A DNA stretch of 64,000 nt from Lachnospiraceae bacterium P6B14. GTDB taxonomy: Bacteria > Bacillota > Clostridia > Lachnospirales > Lachnospiraceae. The DNA lies in contig JHWZ01000002.1 of assembly GCA_000687695.1 (NCBI GenBank), positions 124,001 to 188,000 of the forward strand, read 5' to 3'. This document shows positions 34,283 to 41,593 of the stretch, piece after piece (position 1 is the first letter of the stretch; each line of letters begins with the position of its first letter). The notes below the pieces were generated by a model, which made no database searches, was not told where the DNA came from, and saw nothing but the letters and a program-made list of their open reading frames with translations. The translations under genes and the position numbers were made by a program.

Positions 34283-35275
34283 ATGAACGTCATGAATGAG
34301 AAAAAAACGGATGTAGTGGCATTGGGAGAGTTGTTGATCGATTTTACGGAAAATGGGGTAAGCCCGCAGGGGAATCCCCTGATGGAGGCCAATCCGGGCG
34401 GTGCGCCCTGCAACGTTCTTTCGATGCTGACGAAACTGGGAGCGAGTACGGCATTTATCGGCAAGGTCGGGGACGATATGTTCGGAAGACAGCTTAAGGA
34501 TGCACTCATCGAGGTGGGGATCGCAACGGACGGGTTGATCATAGATACCGAGGTCAACACGACACTGGCCTTTGTGCATACCTATGAAAACGGGGACAGA
34601 GATTTTTCTTTTTACAGGAAGCCCGGTGCGGATATGATGCTTTCCGTGGAGGATCTCGATACCGGATTGATCCGCGGATGTAAGATCTTTCATTACGGCT
34701 CGTTGTCGATGACGGCAGATGGATGCTTTGCAGCGACGAAGGAGGCAATCCGGCTCGCAAAGGAATCAGGAGCGATCATCAGCTTTGATCCGAACCTCCG
34801 TCCGCCTCTTTGGGACGGCGATTTGGAACGTGCGAAGGAGAGAATTTCATACGGGATGAGTCAGTGTGATGTTCTGAAAATCTCGGATAATGAGATCACC
34901 TGGTTTACCGGTCTTGATTCCTATGATGACGGCGTGGCATTTTTGCGCGAACACTACCCGAATCTGAAGCTGATCCTGGTGTCGCTCGGACCGGAGGGGA
35001 GTATGGCCTTTTCGGGTGAGAACAGGGTGCTGGTCAAGCCGTTTTTGAATCCCGATACGATCGAGACCACCGGTGCCGGAGATACCTTCTGTGCCTGTGT
35101 GTTGAATTATGTTCTTTTGCATCCGAAGCTTGACTACGATGACGAGGCGTTGACGACGATGCTACGCTTTGCCAATGCAGCGGCTTCGATCATCACAACG
35201 CGCAAGGGGGCGCTTAGAGTGATGCCGGAGAAAAAGGAAGTGGAAGAATATCAGCGAGAGGGAGACGAGGTATGA
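34283..35275 (+). CDS. Fructokinase of the PfkB family
   Basis: This 330-residue sugar kinase probably makes fructose 6-phosphate from free fructose and ATP. It has 'VVALGELLIDFTENGVSP', the N-terminal 'GGAPCNVLSMLTKLGASTAF', 'SFDPNLRPPLW', 'KISDNEITWFTG', and the C-terminal signature 'IETTGAGDTFCACVLNYVLL' with catalytic Asp. The pattern is that of bacterial ScrK-like fructokinases. Start: ATG 34283 lies almost on the GGAGAGG site, so ATG 34292 is an alternative. In this operon free fructose would come from the sucrose-cleaving GH13 enzyme. Its last codons overlap the HAD gene by 4 bp. Confidence 0.9.
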   Translation: MNVMNEKKTDVVALGELLIDFTENGVSPQGNPLMEANPGGAPCNVLSMLTKLGASTAFIGKVGDDMFGRQLKDALIEVGIATDGLIIDTEVNTTLAFVHTYENGDRDFSFYRKPGADMMLSVEDLDTGLIRGCKIFHYGSLSMTADGCFAATKEAIRLAKESGAIISFDPNLRPPLWDGDLERAKERISYGMSQCDVLKISDNEITWFTGLDSYDDGVAFLREHYPNLKLILVSLGPEGSMAFSGENRVLVKPFLNPDTIETTGAGDTFCACVLNYVLLHPKLDYDDEALTTMLRFANAAASIITTRKGALRVMPEKKEVEEYQREGDEV

Positions 35276-36099
35276 GCAGAAAGATCATTTTTATGGATAT
35301 CGACGGAACACTGACCGAGCCCGGGAGCAACATCCCGCCGGAGTCGGCCGTGGAGGCGATCCGCCGGACGAGAGAAAAAGGTAATTTCGTATTTTTATGT
35401 ACGGGGCGAAACGAAGGGATGGCATCGCCTTTGATGAAGTACGGTCCGGACGGGCTGATCGCCAGCGGCGGCGGACGGATCCTCTACGGTGAGGAGGTAC
35501 TGTATGACTGTCCGATGACGGAGGAACAGAGGGTACGGGTTTTATCTTCGCTCGAGAAAAATAATGTCTTTCGGACCGTGGAGTGTCAGTTGGATTCCTA
35601 CACCGATGAGAGCTTCAAGGAGTTTATCGAAACCAGTGCGAAAGACGGAAACTCCGAGCTGCTTAGATGGAGAAAGCAGATCGAGGAAAGCCTGAACATC
35701 CTGCCGATGGCAGAGTATCACGATCAGCCGGTTTACAAGGTCATCGTGATGAGTCCCCAAAAGGATAATATCCTTGCGGCAAAGACCGAATGGGAGAAGG
35801 ACTTTAATCTGATCCTGCAGGAGCCGGATCGCTACGGGATCTACAACGGCGAGATTGTCAATCGACAGTTTGACAAGGGGCAGGCGGTAAAAAGGGTGTG
35901 TGATCATCTTCAGATTCCGCTGTCAGATTCCTATGGCTTTGGGGACAGTGAAAACGATCGTGAAATGCTGGAGACCGTCGGGTTTTCGGTATGTATGGAG
36001 AACGGCGCAAGGTCGATGAAGGAACTCTCTGACATGGTCTGCGAAAAAATTTCTGAAAATGGTATAAAAAAATGCTTTACAAAACTGGGGTTGGTGTGA
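35272..36099 (+). CDS. HAD-superfamily phosphatase, Cof/IIB type
   Basis: This 275-residue enzyme starts in an ATGA overlap with the fructokinase gene, so the two are translationally coupled. HAD motifs: 'KIIFMDIDGTLTEPGS' (Asp8 and Asp10), 'FVFLCTGRNEGMA', 'FDKGQAVKRVCDHLQIPLSD' (motif III Lys), and 'SYGFGDSENDREMLETVGFS'. The IIB-type cap lies between about 80 and 190. The family acts on sugar phosphates, and sucrose-phosphate phosphatases belong to the same HAD class. Its position directly before a sucrose-type PTS and a sucrose-cleaving enzyme, in an operon without a sucrose-6-phosphate hydrolase, makes sucrose 6-phosphate a tempting substrate. That is inference. Confidence 0.9.
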   Translation: MSRKIIFMDIDGTLTEPGSNIPPESAVEAIRRTREKGNFVFLCTGRNEGMASPLMKYGPDGLIASGGGRILYGEEVLYDCPMTEEQRVRVLSSLEKNNVFRTVECQLDSYTDESFKEFIETSAKDGNSELLRWRKQIEESLNILPMAEYHDQPVYKVIVMSPQKDNILAAKTEWEKDFNLILQEPDRYGIYNGEIVNRQFDKGQAVKRVCDHLQIPLSDSYGFGDSENDREMLETVGFSVCMENGARSMKELSDMVCEKISENGIKKCFTKLGLV

Positions 36100-36105
36100 T
36101 ACAAT
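36076..36105 (+). promoter_or_regulatory. Promoter of the sucrose PTS gene
   Basis: TTTACA (36076-36081), 18 bp, TACAAT (36100-36105), inside the end of the HAD gene. The operator palindrome starts 11 bp downstream. Confidence 0.7.
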
Positions 36106-36115
36106 TTTTACAGGA

Positions 36116-36133
36116 TGTGAAATCGATTTCACA
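36116..36133. promoter_or_regulatory. Palindromic operator of LacI/CcpA (cre) type
   Basis: TGTGAAATCGATTTCACA is a perfect 18-bp palindrome. Its inner 14 bases fit the cre consensus TGWAANCGNTNWCA. It lies at about the transcription start, so a bound repressor would block initiation. Either the LacI-type regulator at 40181 or CcpA could bind, since both families read such sites. Confidence 0.85.
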
Positions 36134-36173
36134 CTAGAGTTTTCGTTACGTATTAAGAAATGGAGGTATGTCT

Positions 36174-38096
36174 ATGGCTCTGGACTACGCAAAGTGCGCC
36201 AAGGAGATCTTTGAGGGTGTCGGCGGGCGCGAGAATCTGGTCAGTGCTGCACACTGTGCGACCAGACTTCGACTGGTGACAGTCGACAACTCCAAGTTTG
36301 ACATGAAAAACCTTGAGAACATCGAGGGTGTCAAGGGAGTTTTCAGTAACAATGGTCAGCTTCAGTTGATCATCGGAACCGGAACGGTGAACAAGGTTTA
36401 TGAAGAGTTTTTGGCGGTCAGCGGTATGACGGCGGCGACCAAGGAGGATGTTAAGGCGGCCGCAGCTGCACAGCAGCCTCTTATCAAGCGGATGGTGAAG
36501 GCTCTCGGGGACGTGTTTGTACCGATCCTTCCGGCGATCGTGGCATCCGGCCTTTTGATGGGAGTGGTTGAGGCGCTCGGCAAGATCGAGTCGTTGCATT
36601 TTTCAGAGACAGCGTGGTATGGCTTTTTGGATATGATATCGAACACGGCCTTCGCCTTTTTGCCGGCAATCGTGGCGATCAGTGCGGCGAGGGTGTTCGG
36701 AGGAAACATATTCCTCGGTGCGGTTATGGGACTGATGATGGTGCATCCCGGTCTCATCAATGCGTGGAATGTGGGAAGCGTGGATGTGGTTCCTACCTGG
36801 AACCTGTTTGGTGATTGGCAGATTGGTGACTATGTGGTCGGTTCAGTCAACCAGGTCGGTTATCAGGGACACGTTATCCCCGTTATTATCGCGATCTGGC
36901 TGATGTGTCAGATAGAAAAATGGCTACACAAGCACGTACCTGAGATGATCGATCTTTTTGTGACGCCGATCACGACTGTATTTGTAACGGCGTTGGCAAC
37001 CTTCGTAGTGATCGGACCGGTCTTCTCGCTGGCAGAGAACTACGTTCTGAAGTTTGCGGCGTGGATTGTTCAGAATCCGTTTGGAGCCCTACTACTAGGT
37101 GCGATCTATCCATTGACGGTGGTGATGGGTCTGCACCATATGTACAATACGATCGAGGCCGGGATGCTATCGAGTGTCGGTCTCAACACCTGGATGCCGA
37201 TCGCATCTTCGGCAAACTTTGCGCAGTTCGGTGCCTGCCTTGCCGTAGGCATCAAGACGAAAAAAGGCAAGACCCGTTCCGTAGCGGTCCCGTCCTCGAT
37301 GTCGGCCGCGTTGGGAATAACGGAGCCTGCCATATTCGGTATCAATTTCCGATTTATGAAACCATTTATCTGTGCGATGATCGGTGGTGCCTGCGGTGCG
37401 ATATTCGGAGCCGTCACAAAAATCGGTGCGACAGCTTACGGCGTAACCGGCATCCCCGGCTTCCTGACGATCAACAACCTGGCGGTTTACGCGATTATGC
37501 TGGCGATTTCCGGAGGAGTAGCATTTATACTGACATTCTTTATATGGAAGGAAGAAGCAGAGGAGCTGACACCGGAGCAGGCAGCGGCGCTGGCCGGTGA
37601 AGCCGAGGGGGCATCCCCGGCGGGTGAAATCCCGGCGATCGAAACCAGGGATAACTTAATTTATGCCCCGCTGAAGGGGAATGTAATCCCCTATGATCAG
37701 ATTCCGGATCCGACCTTTGCTTCCGGCGTTCTCGGAAAAGGGGTCGGGATTGAACCCGATGTCGGTGAGGTGGTGGCGCCCTTTGACGGGACCGTATCCT
37801 CGGTTACGGATACGAAGCATGCCATCGGGATCAGCGGCCCGCAGGGAATGGAGCTTCTGATCCACGTCGGTGTCGATACGGTCAATATGAACGGTGACGG
37901 ATTTGAGATGTATGTCGGCGAGGGCGATGCGGTGAAGGCCGGTCAGAAACTGATCACCTTTGATATCGAAAAAATCAAAGCGGCCGGTTACTCGCCGACG
38001 ACGGCGGTATTGCTTACCAACAGTGATGACTATGAGGGCTTCCGGATCGCGAAGGAAGGAAACTCGGATACGTTGGAGCCTGTGGTAGAGATATAA
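36174..38096 (+). CDS. scrA: Sucrose-type PTS permease, IIBCA
   Basis: This 640-residue protein starts at ATG 36174, seven bases after GGAGG. The ATG at 36168 is too close. Order: IIB (1-90), with phospho-Cys28 in 'SAAHCATRLRLV'; IIC (100-460), with the glucoside/sucrose family motif 'TVVMGLHHMYNTIEAGMLSS' and 'ITEPAIFGINFRF'; and IIA (485-640), with 'PFDGTVSSVTDTKHAIGISG' and the phospho-His in 'ELLIHVGVDTVNM'. Sequence and context favour sucrose over trehalose or beta-glucosides: fructokinase upstream and a GH13 sucrose enzyme downstream. It should deliver sucrose 6-phosphate to the cytoplasm. The gene carries its own promoter and operator. Confidence 0.87.
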   Translation: MALDYAKCAKEIFEGVGGRENLVSAAHCATRLRLVTVDNSKFDMKNLENIEGVKGVFSNNGQLQLIIGTGTVNKVYEEFLAVSGMTAATKEDVKAAAAAQQPLIKRMVKALGDVFVPILPAIVASGLLMGVVEALGKIESLHFSETAWYGFLDMISNTAFAFLPAIVAISAARVFGGNIFLGAVMGLMMVHPGLINAWNVGSVDVVPTWNLFGDWQIGDYVVGSVNQVGYQGHVIPVIIAIWLMCQIEKWLHKHVPEMIDLFVTPITTVFVTALATFVVIGPVFSLAENYVLKFAAWIVQNPFGALLLGAIYPLTVVMGLHHMYNTIEAGMLSSVGLNTWMPIASSANFAQFGACLAVGIKTKKGKTRSVAVPSSMSAALGITEPAIFGINFRFMKPFICAMIGGACGAIFGAVTKIGATAYGVTGIPGFLTINNLAVYAIMLAISGGVAFILTFFIWKEEAEELTPEQAAALAGEAEGASPAGEIPAIETRDNLIYAPLKGNVIPYDQIPDPTFASGVLGKGVGIEPDVGEVVAPFDGTVSSVTDTKHAIGISGPQGMELLIHVGVDTVNMNGDGFEMYVGEGDAVKAGQKLITFDIEKIKAAGYSPTTAVLLTNSDDYEGFRIAKEGNSDTLEPVVEI

Positions 38097-38102
38097 AAGT
38101 AT

Positions 38103-38134
38103 TTCCCGGGGGAGGGAAACTACCTTCCCCGGAA
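38103..38134 (+). promoter_or_regulatory. Hairpin and short imperfect repeats before the GH13 gene
   Basis: CCGGGGGAGG pairs with CCTTCCCCGG around a short loop, with no T-run. From 38145 to 38210 the leader repeats GAATC and AAAGGGATC-like words. This may stabilise the upstream message end or tune translation of the GH13 gene. No regulator is evident. Confidence 0.4.
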
Positions 38135-38218
38135 GTCGGGAAACGGAATTGAATCAGATGGAATCGAAAGGGATCAAAAGGGATCAGGTTGAATCGGTTA
38201 GAAAGGGATGGTCGGTAA

Positions 38219-40096
38219 ATGCTGGATCAGCGTGAAATGTCAAAAAAAATGAAGAGCGAGGCGAAGATTTTTGATGACCGATTGGAGAGTCGGATCGACG
38301 AGCTGAAATGGCTCTACATCGAGTTGTACCACAACGACTGGATGTTTGCAGAGCTTCTCGGGCAGATGGGAGTGTTTTACGGCGACAGAGAGGATGCTCT
38401 CAGAAAGCTGGATCTCGACCGGGAGGCACACCCCGACTGGTACAAGAAAAATGACAAGCTCGGGATGATGCTCTATATCGATAATTTTGCCAAAAATCTC
38501 AGTGGAGTCAAAAGAAAGCTTTCCTATCTCGAGGAGGCCGGTGTCAACGTGCTTCATCTGATGCCGTTTTTGGATACGGTTTCCGGAGAGTCGGATGGCG
38601 GGTATGCCGTGAAGGATTTCAGGAGTGTCAGGTCCGATCTCGGTGATATGGAGGATCTCTCGGATTTGACCGCAGCCTGTCACAGACGCGGGATGTGCGT
38701 ATGCTCGGATTTTGTGATGAATCACACCTCGGATCAGCATGAGTGGGCAAAGAAGGCCAGAACCGGAGACGGCGAGTATATGAGTCGGTATTTTTTCTAT
38801 GATAATGATGATATACCGAAGCAGTTTGACGCGACGGTTCCGCAGGTTTTTCCTGTGACGGCGCCGGGCAACTTCACATGGATCCCGGAGGTCAACCACT
38901 TCGTGATGACCAGCTTTCATCCGTACCAATGGGATCTGAACTATCGCAACCCGCGTGTTTTCAACGAGATGATCTACAACTTTTTGTATCTGGCAAACAG
39001 GGGGATCGATATCATTCGGATCGATGCTGTTCCCTACATCTGGAAGGAGCTGGGGACGAACTGTCGGAATCTCACGCAGGTGCACAGCATCGTCCGTATG
39101 ATGCGCCTGATCACTGAGATCGTATGTCCGGGGGTTATTCTGCTCGGTGAGGTGGTGATGGCGCCGGAACGCGTGGTTCCCTACTTTGGAACTGTGGAGA
39201 AGCCGGAGTGTCATATGCTTTACAATGTGACAACGATGGCTTCGATCTGGCATACCGTGGCGACGCGTGACGTCAGACTTCTGAAGATGCAGCTCGATAC
39301 GGTGGCAGGACTGCCGAAAGAGTATATTTTTCTGAATTATCTTCGTTGTCACGATGATATCGGCTGGGGATTGGATTACGGGTTTCTGGCTCAGTTCGGT
39401 ATGGAGGAAGTGGCGCACAAGCGCTATCTGAACGATTACTTTTTGGGAATTGCGGGGTACTCCAACAGTCGCGGGGAAACCTACAACGATGATCCTTCGA
39501 CCGGTGATGCGAGGATGTGCGGAACGACCGCCTCTTTGTGCGGGATTGAGAAGGCCGGGTTCGAGAAGGACAAAGAAGCGATGAGCCGCGCAATCGACCT
39601 GGATGTGATGCTGCATGCCTATATGCTGATGCAGTCCGGGATTCCGATCCTTTACAGCGGGGATGAGATCGGGCAGGTGAATGATTATTCCTACAAGGAG
39701 GATCCGGAGAAGGCGGATGATTCGCGGTATCTTCACAGAGGAAAATTTCGCTGGGATTATGAGAAAAAAAGGCACAGTGCCAAAAGTGTGGAAGGGCGTA
39801 TTTTTACGAGACTTCGGAAACTGGAAAAGCTTCGGAAAGAAGAGTCTGTGTTTTTATCGGATGCGGATGTGTGGACGGTGAATACGGCAGATGACAGCGT
39901 GCTTTGCGTAGGAAGGTATTATAACGGTGAGAAGTTGTATGGGGTATTCAACTTCAGTGAGAATGAAAAGACCGCATGGTTTGATCAGGCCGGGGGCTTC
40001 AGGGATCTACTGACGGGAAAGGTGACGGCGATGAAGGAGATGAAACTGAACGGGTACGAATTCCGCCTTCTGAAGGAGGAGACGATGCCTGAGTAA
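38219..40096 (+). CDS. Amylosucrase-type glycoside hydrolase (GH13 subfamily 4)
   Basis: This 625-residue cytoplasmic enzyme has the amylosucrase plan: an N-terminal helical domain (1-85), then a (beta/alpha)8 barrel with a large insert, and a C-terminal beta domain (about 535-620). Key residues: His169 in 'DFVMNHTSDQHEW', nucleophile Asp269 in 'GIDIIRIDAVPYIWKELG', acid/base Glu311 in 'ILLGEVVMAPE', and His378-Asp379 in 'NYLRCHDDIGWGL'. The 'HDDIGW' and 'NHTSDQHEWA' words are typical of amylosucrase rather than of sucrose phosphorylase. Such enzymes transfer the glucose of sucrose onto a glucan and release fructose, or hydrolyse sucrose. The operon holds fructokinase to use the fructose. As the PTS delivers phosphorylated sucrose, the true substrate here is open. 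Confidence 0.88.
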   Translation: MLDQREMSKKMKSEAKIFDDRLESRIDELKWLYIELYHNDWMFAELLGQMGVFYGDREDALRKLDLDREAHPDWYKKNDKLGMMLYIDNFAKNLSGVKRKLSYLEEAGVNVLHLMPFLDTVSGESDGGYAVKDFRSVRSDLGDMEDLSDLTAACHRRGMCVCSDFVMNHTSDQHEWAKKARTGDGEYMSRYFFYDNDDIPKQFDATVPQVFPVTAPGNFTWIPEVNHFVMTSFHPYQWDLNYRNPRVFNEMIYNFLYLANRGIDIIRIDAVPYIWKELGTNCRNLTQVHSIVRMMRLITEIVCPGVILLGEVVMAPERVVPYFGTVEKPECHMLYNVTTMASIWHTVATRDVRLLKMQLDTVAGLPKEYIFLNYLRCHDDIGWGLDYGFLAQFGMEEVAHKRYLNDYFLGIAGYSNSRGETYNDDPSTGDARMCGTTASLCGIEKAGFEKDKEAMSRAIDLDVMLHAYMLMQSGIPILYSGDEIGQVNDYSYKEDPEKADDSRYLHRGKFRWDYEKKRHSAKSVEGRIFTRLRKLEKLRKEESVFLSDADVWTVNTADDSVLCVGRYYNGEKLYGVFNFSENEKTAWFDQAGGFRDLLTGKVTAMKEMKLNGYEFRLLKEETMPE

Positions 40097-40180
40097 TCGC
40101 ATTTTTGAGAAATAATAATACAAGTTTTACCTGCTCGGGATTTTCAAGAAAAGCAGGTATGTGTAAGGAGTGTAGGAAAA

Positions 40181-41182
40181 ATGACGATCAGTGAAATAGC
40201 CAAGCTGGCCGGCGTATCGAGTGCGGCTGTATCACGATATTTCAACGACGGATATCTGTCGCCGGAAAAGCGTGAAGTGATCGAGCGTGTGGTAAAGGAG
40301 ACAGGATATCGTCCGTCCCCGCAGGCGGCGACGCTCAGGACAAGAAAGAGCAATCTGATCGGTGTGGTTTTACCGAGGATCGAATCGCACTCGATTGCCT
40401 GTGTCGTGGCGGGAATATCGTCGGTAATGAATCGAAAAAAATACAAGATCGTGCTGGCGAGTACGGAAAACAATCCGGAAGAGGAACTGCGATATCTGAA
40501 GGTGTTTGATGAAAAACAGGTGGACGGTGTGATTTTCGTGGCGACCGTGATGACGGAGAAGCATCGGAAGATGATCAAAAAATCATCGGTTCCGATCGTG
40601 GTCGTCGGTCAGCAAGTGGATGAGGCGGACTGTATTTATCACGACGATTATCACGCAACCTATGAACTGGTGGAGCTTCTTCACGAAAAAAAATGTCAGC
40701 GACTCGCCTATATCGCAGCGATCAAGGAGGATCGTGCGGTGGGCTATGACCGTACGCAGGGATATCGGGATGCCGTAAAGGCGTTCGGAATGACAGACGA
40801 TGATTCCCACATTGTGGTAGCCGATTTTTCCATGGAATCCGGATACGAGGCGATGGGACAGCTGCTGGAGATCGATCCGGCAATCGATGCCGTGATCGCG
40901 GCGACCGATACGATCGCAGTGGGGGCGCTTTGCAGACTTCGGGAACACGGGCGGCGCGTGCCGGAGGATATCCTTCTTGCCGGCATCGGGAACTCACCGA
41001 TGTCGCAGGTAACCACACCGATGCTTACGACGATGAATTATGCCTATGAGGACAGCGGGAGTCAGGCGGCGAAGCTTCTTTTGAAACGGATTTCCGGCGA
41101 GAAAAATGATCCGGAGGATGAGTATCAATCGATCTGTCTTCCGCATCAGCTCATCGAACGGGAGTCTACCGGAGGTGTATGA
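40181..41182 (+). CDS. LacI-family transcriptional regulator
   Basis: This 333-residue repressor has an N-terminal helix-turn-helix and hinge (MTISEIAKLAGVSSAAVSRY, 'LSPEKREVIERVVKETGYRP'), then a periplasmic-binding-like sugar domain at 60-330 ('LIGVVLPRIESHSIACVVAG', 'AVIAATDTIAVGALCRLREH', 'TTMNYAYEDSGSQAAKLLL'). It lies between the sucrose enzyme and the HPr gene and most likely controls this operon through the palindrome at 36116-36133. The ligand is probably sucrose 6-phosphate or a fructose phosphate. An 8-bp inverted repeat TACCTGCT/AGCAGGTA (40128-40159) precedes the gene. Confidence 0.93.
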   Translation: MTISEIAKLAGVSSAAVSRYFNDGYLSPEKREVIERVVKETGYRPSPQAATLRTRKSNLIGVVLPRIESHSIACVVAGISSVMNRKKYKIVLASTENNPEEELRYLKVFDEKQVDGVIFVATVMTEKHRKMIKKSSVPIVVVGQQVDEADCIYHDDYHATYELVELLHEKKCQRLAYIAAIKEDRAVGYDRTQGYRDAVKAFGMTDDDSHIVVADFSMESGYEAMGQLLEIDPAIDAVIAATDTIAVGALCRLREHGRRVPEDILLAGIGNSPMSQVTTPMLTTMNYAYEDSGSQAAKLLLKRISGEKNDPEDEYQSICLPHQLIERESTGGV

Positions 41183-41210
41183 AAAAACAATCACTAAATA
41201 GATGATTTTT

Positions 41211-41243
41211 TTGCTTTTCATATGACCTCGTAGATGGTATAAT
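41211..41243 (+). promoter_or_regulatory. Promoter of ptsH-ptsI
   Basis: TATAAT at 41238-41243 with a poor -35 (TTTTCA, 17 bp upstream, or TTGCTT at 41211). It lies 73 bp before the HPr gene. Confidence 0.5.
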
Positions 41244-41315
41244 AATAAGTGAAGTTTTTTTGTTGCAGTTTATTTTTCAATTCACAATTACAGAACGAAA
41301 GGGAGGTATTTTAGC

Positions 41316-41573
41316 ATGAAAGAATTTTCTTATGTAATCACGGACGAATTGGGGATTCACGCCAGACCGGCAGGACTTTTTGTCAAGGAGGCATCAAGCT
41401 GCGAATGTGATGTGAAGATCGCAAAGGGAGACAAGGAAGTAGATGCCAAGAGGATTCTCGGTGTGATGGGACTCGGAGCAAAGCAGGGAGAGGAAATCGT
41501 GCTGAAGTGCGACGGAGCAGATGAGGATGCGGCGATCGAGAAGCTGGCTGCATTTTTGAAAGAGAATCTGTGA
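41316..41573 (+). CDS. ptsH: HPr phosphocarrier lacking the Ser46 regulatory site
   Basis: This 85-residue protein starts after GGGAGG. It is full length, with the active His15 in 'DELGIHARPAG' that accepts phosphate from enzyme I. In Firmicute HPr the helix after residue 44 reads 'KSIMGVMSLG', with Ser46 phosphorylated by HPr kinase to signal through CcpA. Here it reads 'KRILGVMGLG', so position 46 is Arg (codon AGG) and the second Ser is Gly. It should still serve sugar transport but cannot carry the Ser46 signal. It sits with its own enzyme I at the end of the sugar operon, so it may be a dedicated phosphocarrier. Confidence 0.95.
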   Translation: MKEFSYVITDELGIHARPAGLFVKEASSCECDVKIAKGDKEVDAKRILGVMGLGAKQGEEIVLKCDGADEDAAIEKLAAFLKENL

Positions 41574-41593
41574 TTTAACAGGGAGGGCGATAT

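Noticed and set aside
38240-39775. A 511-codon open frame on the minus strand
   Set aside because: It lies wholly opposite the GH13 gene, is rich in His, Arg and Ile, has no ribosome site and no recognisable fold. GC-rich coding DNA often leaves such open antisense frames.
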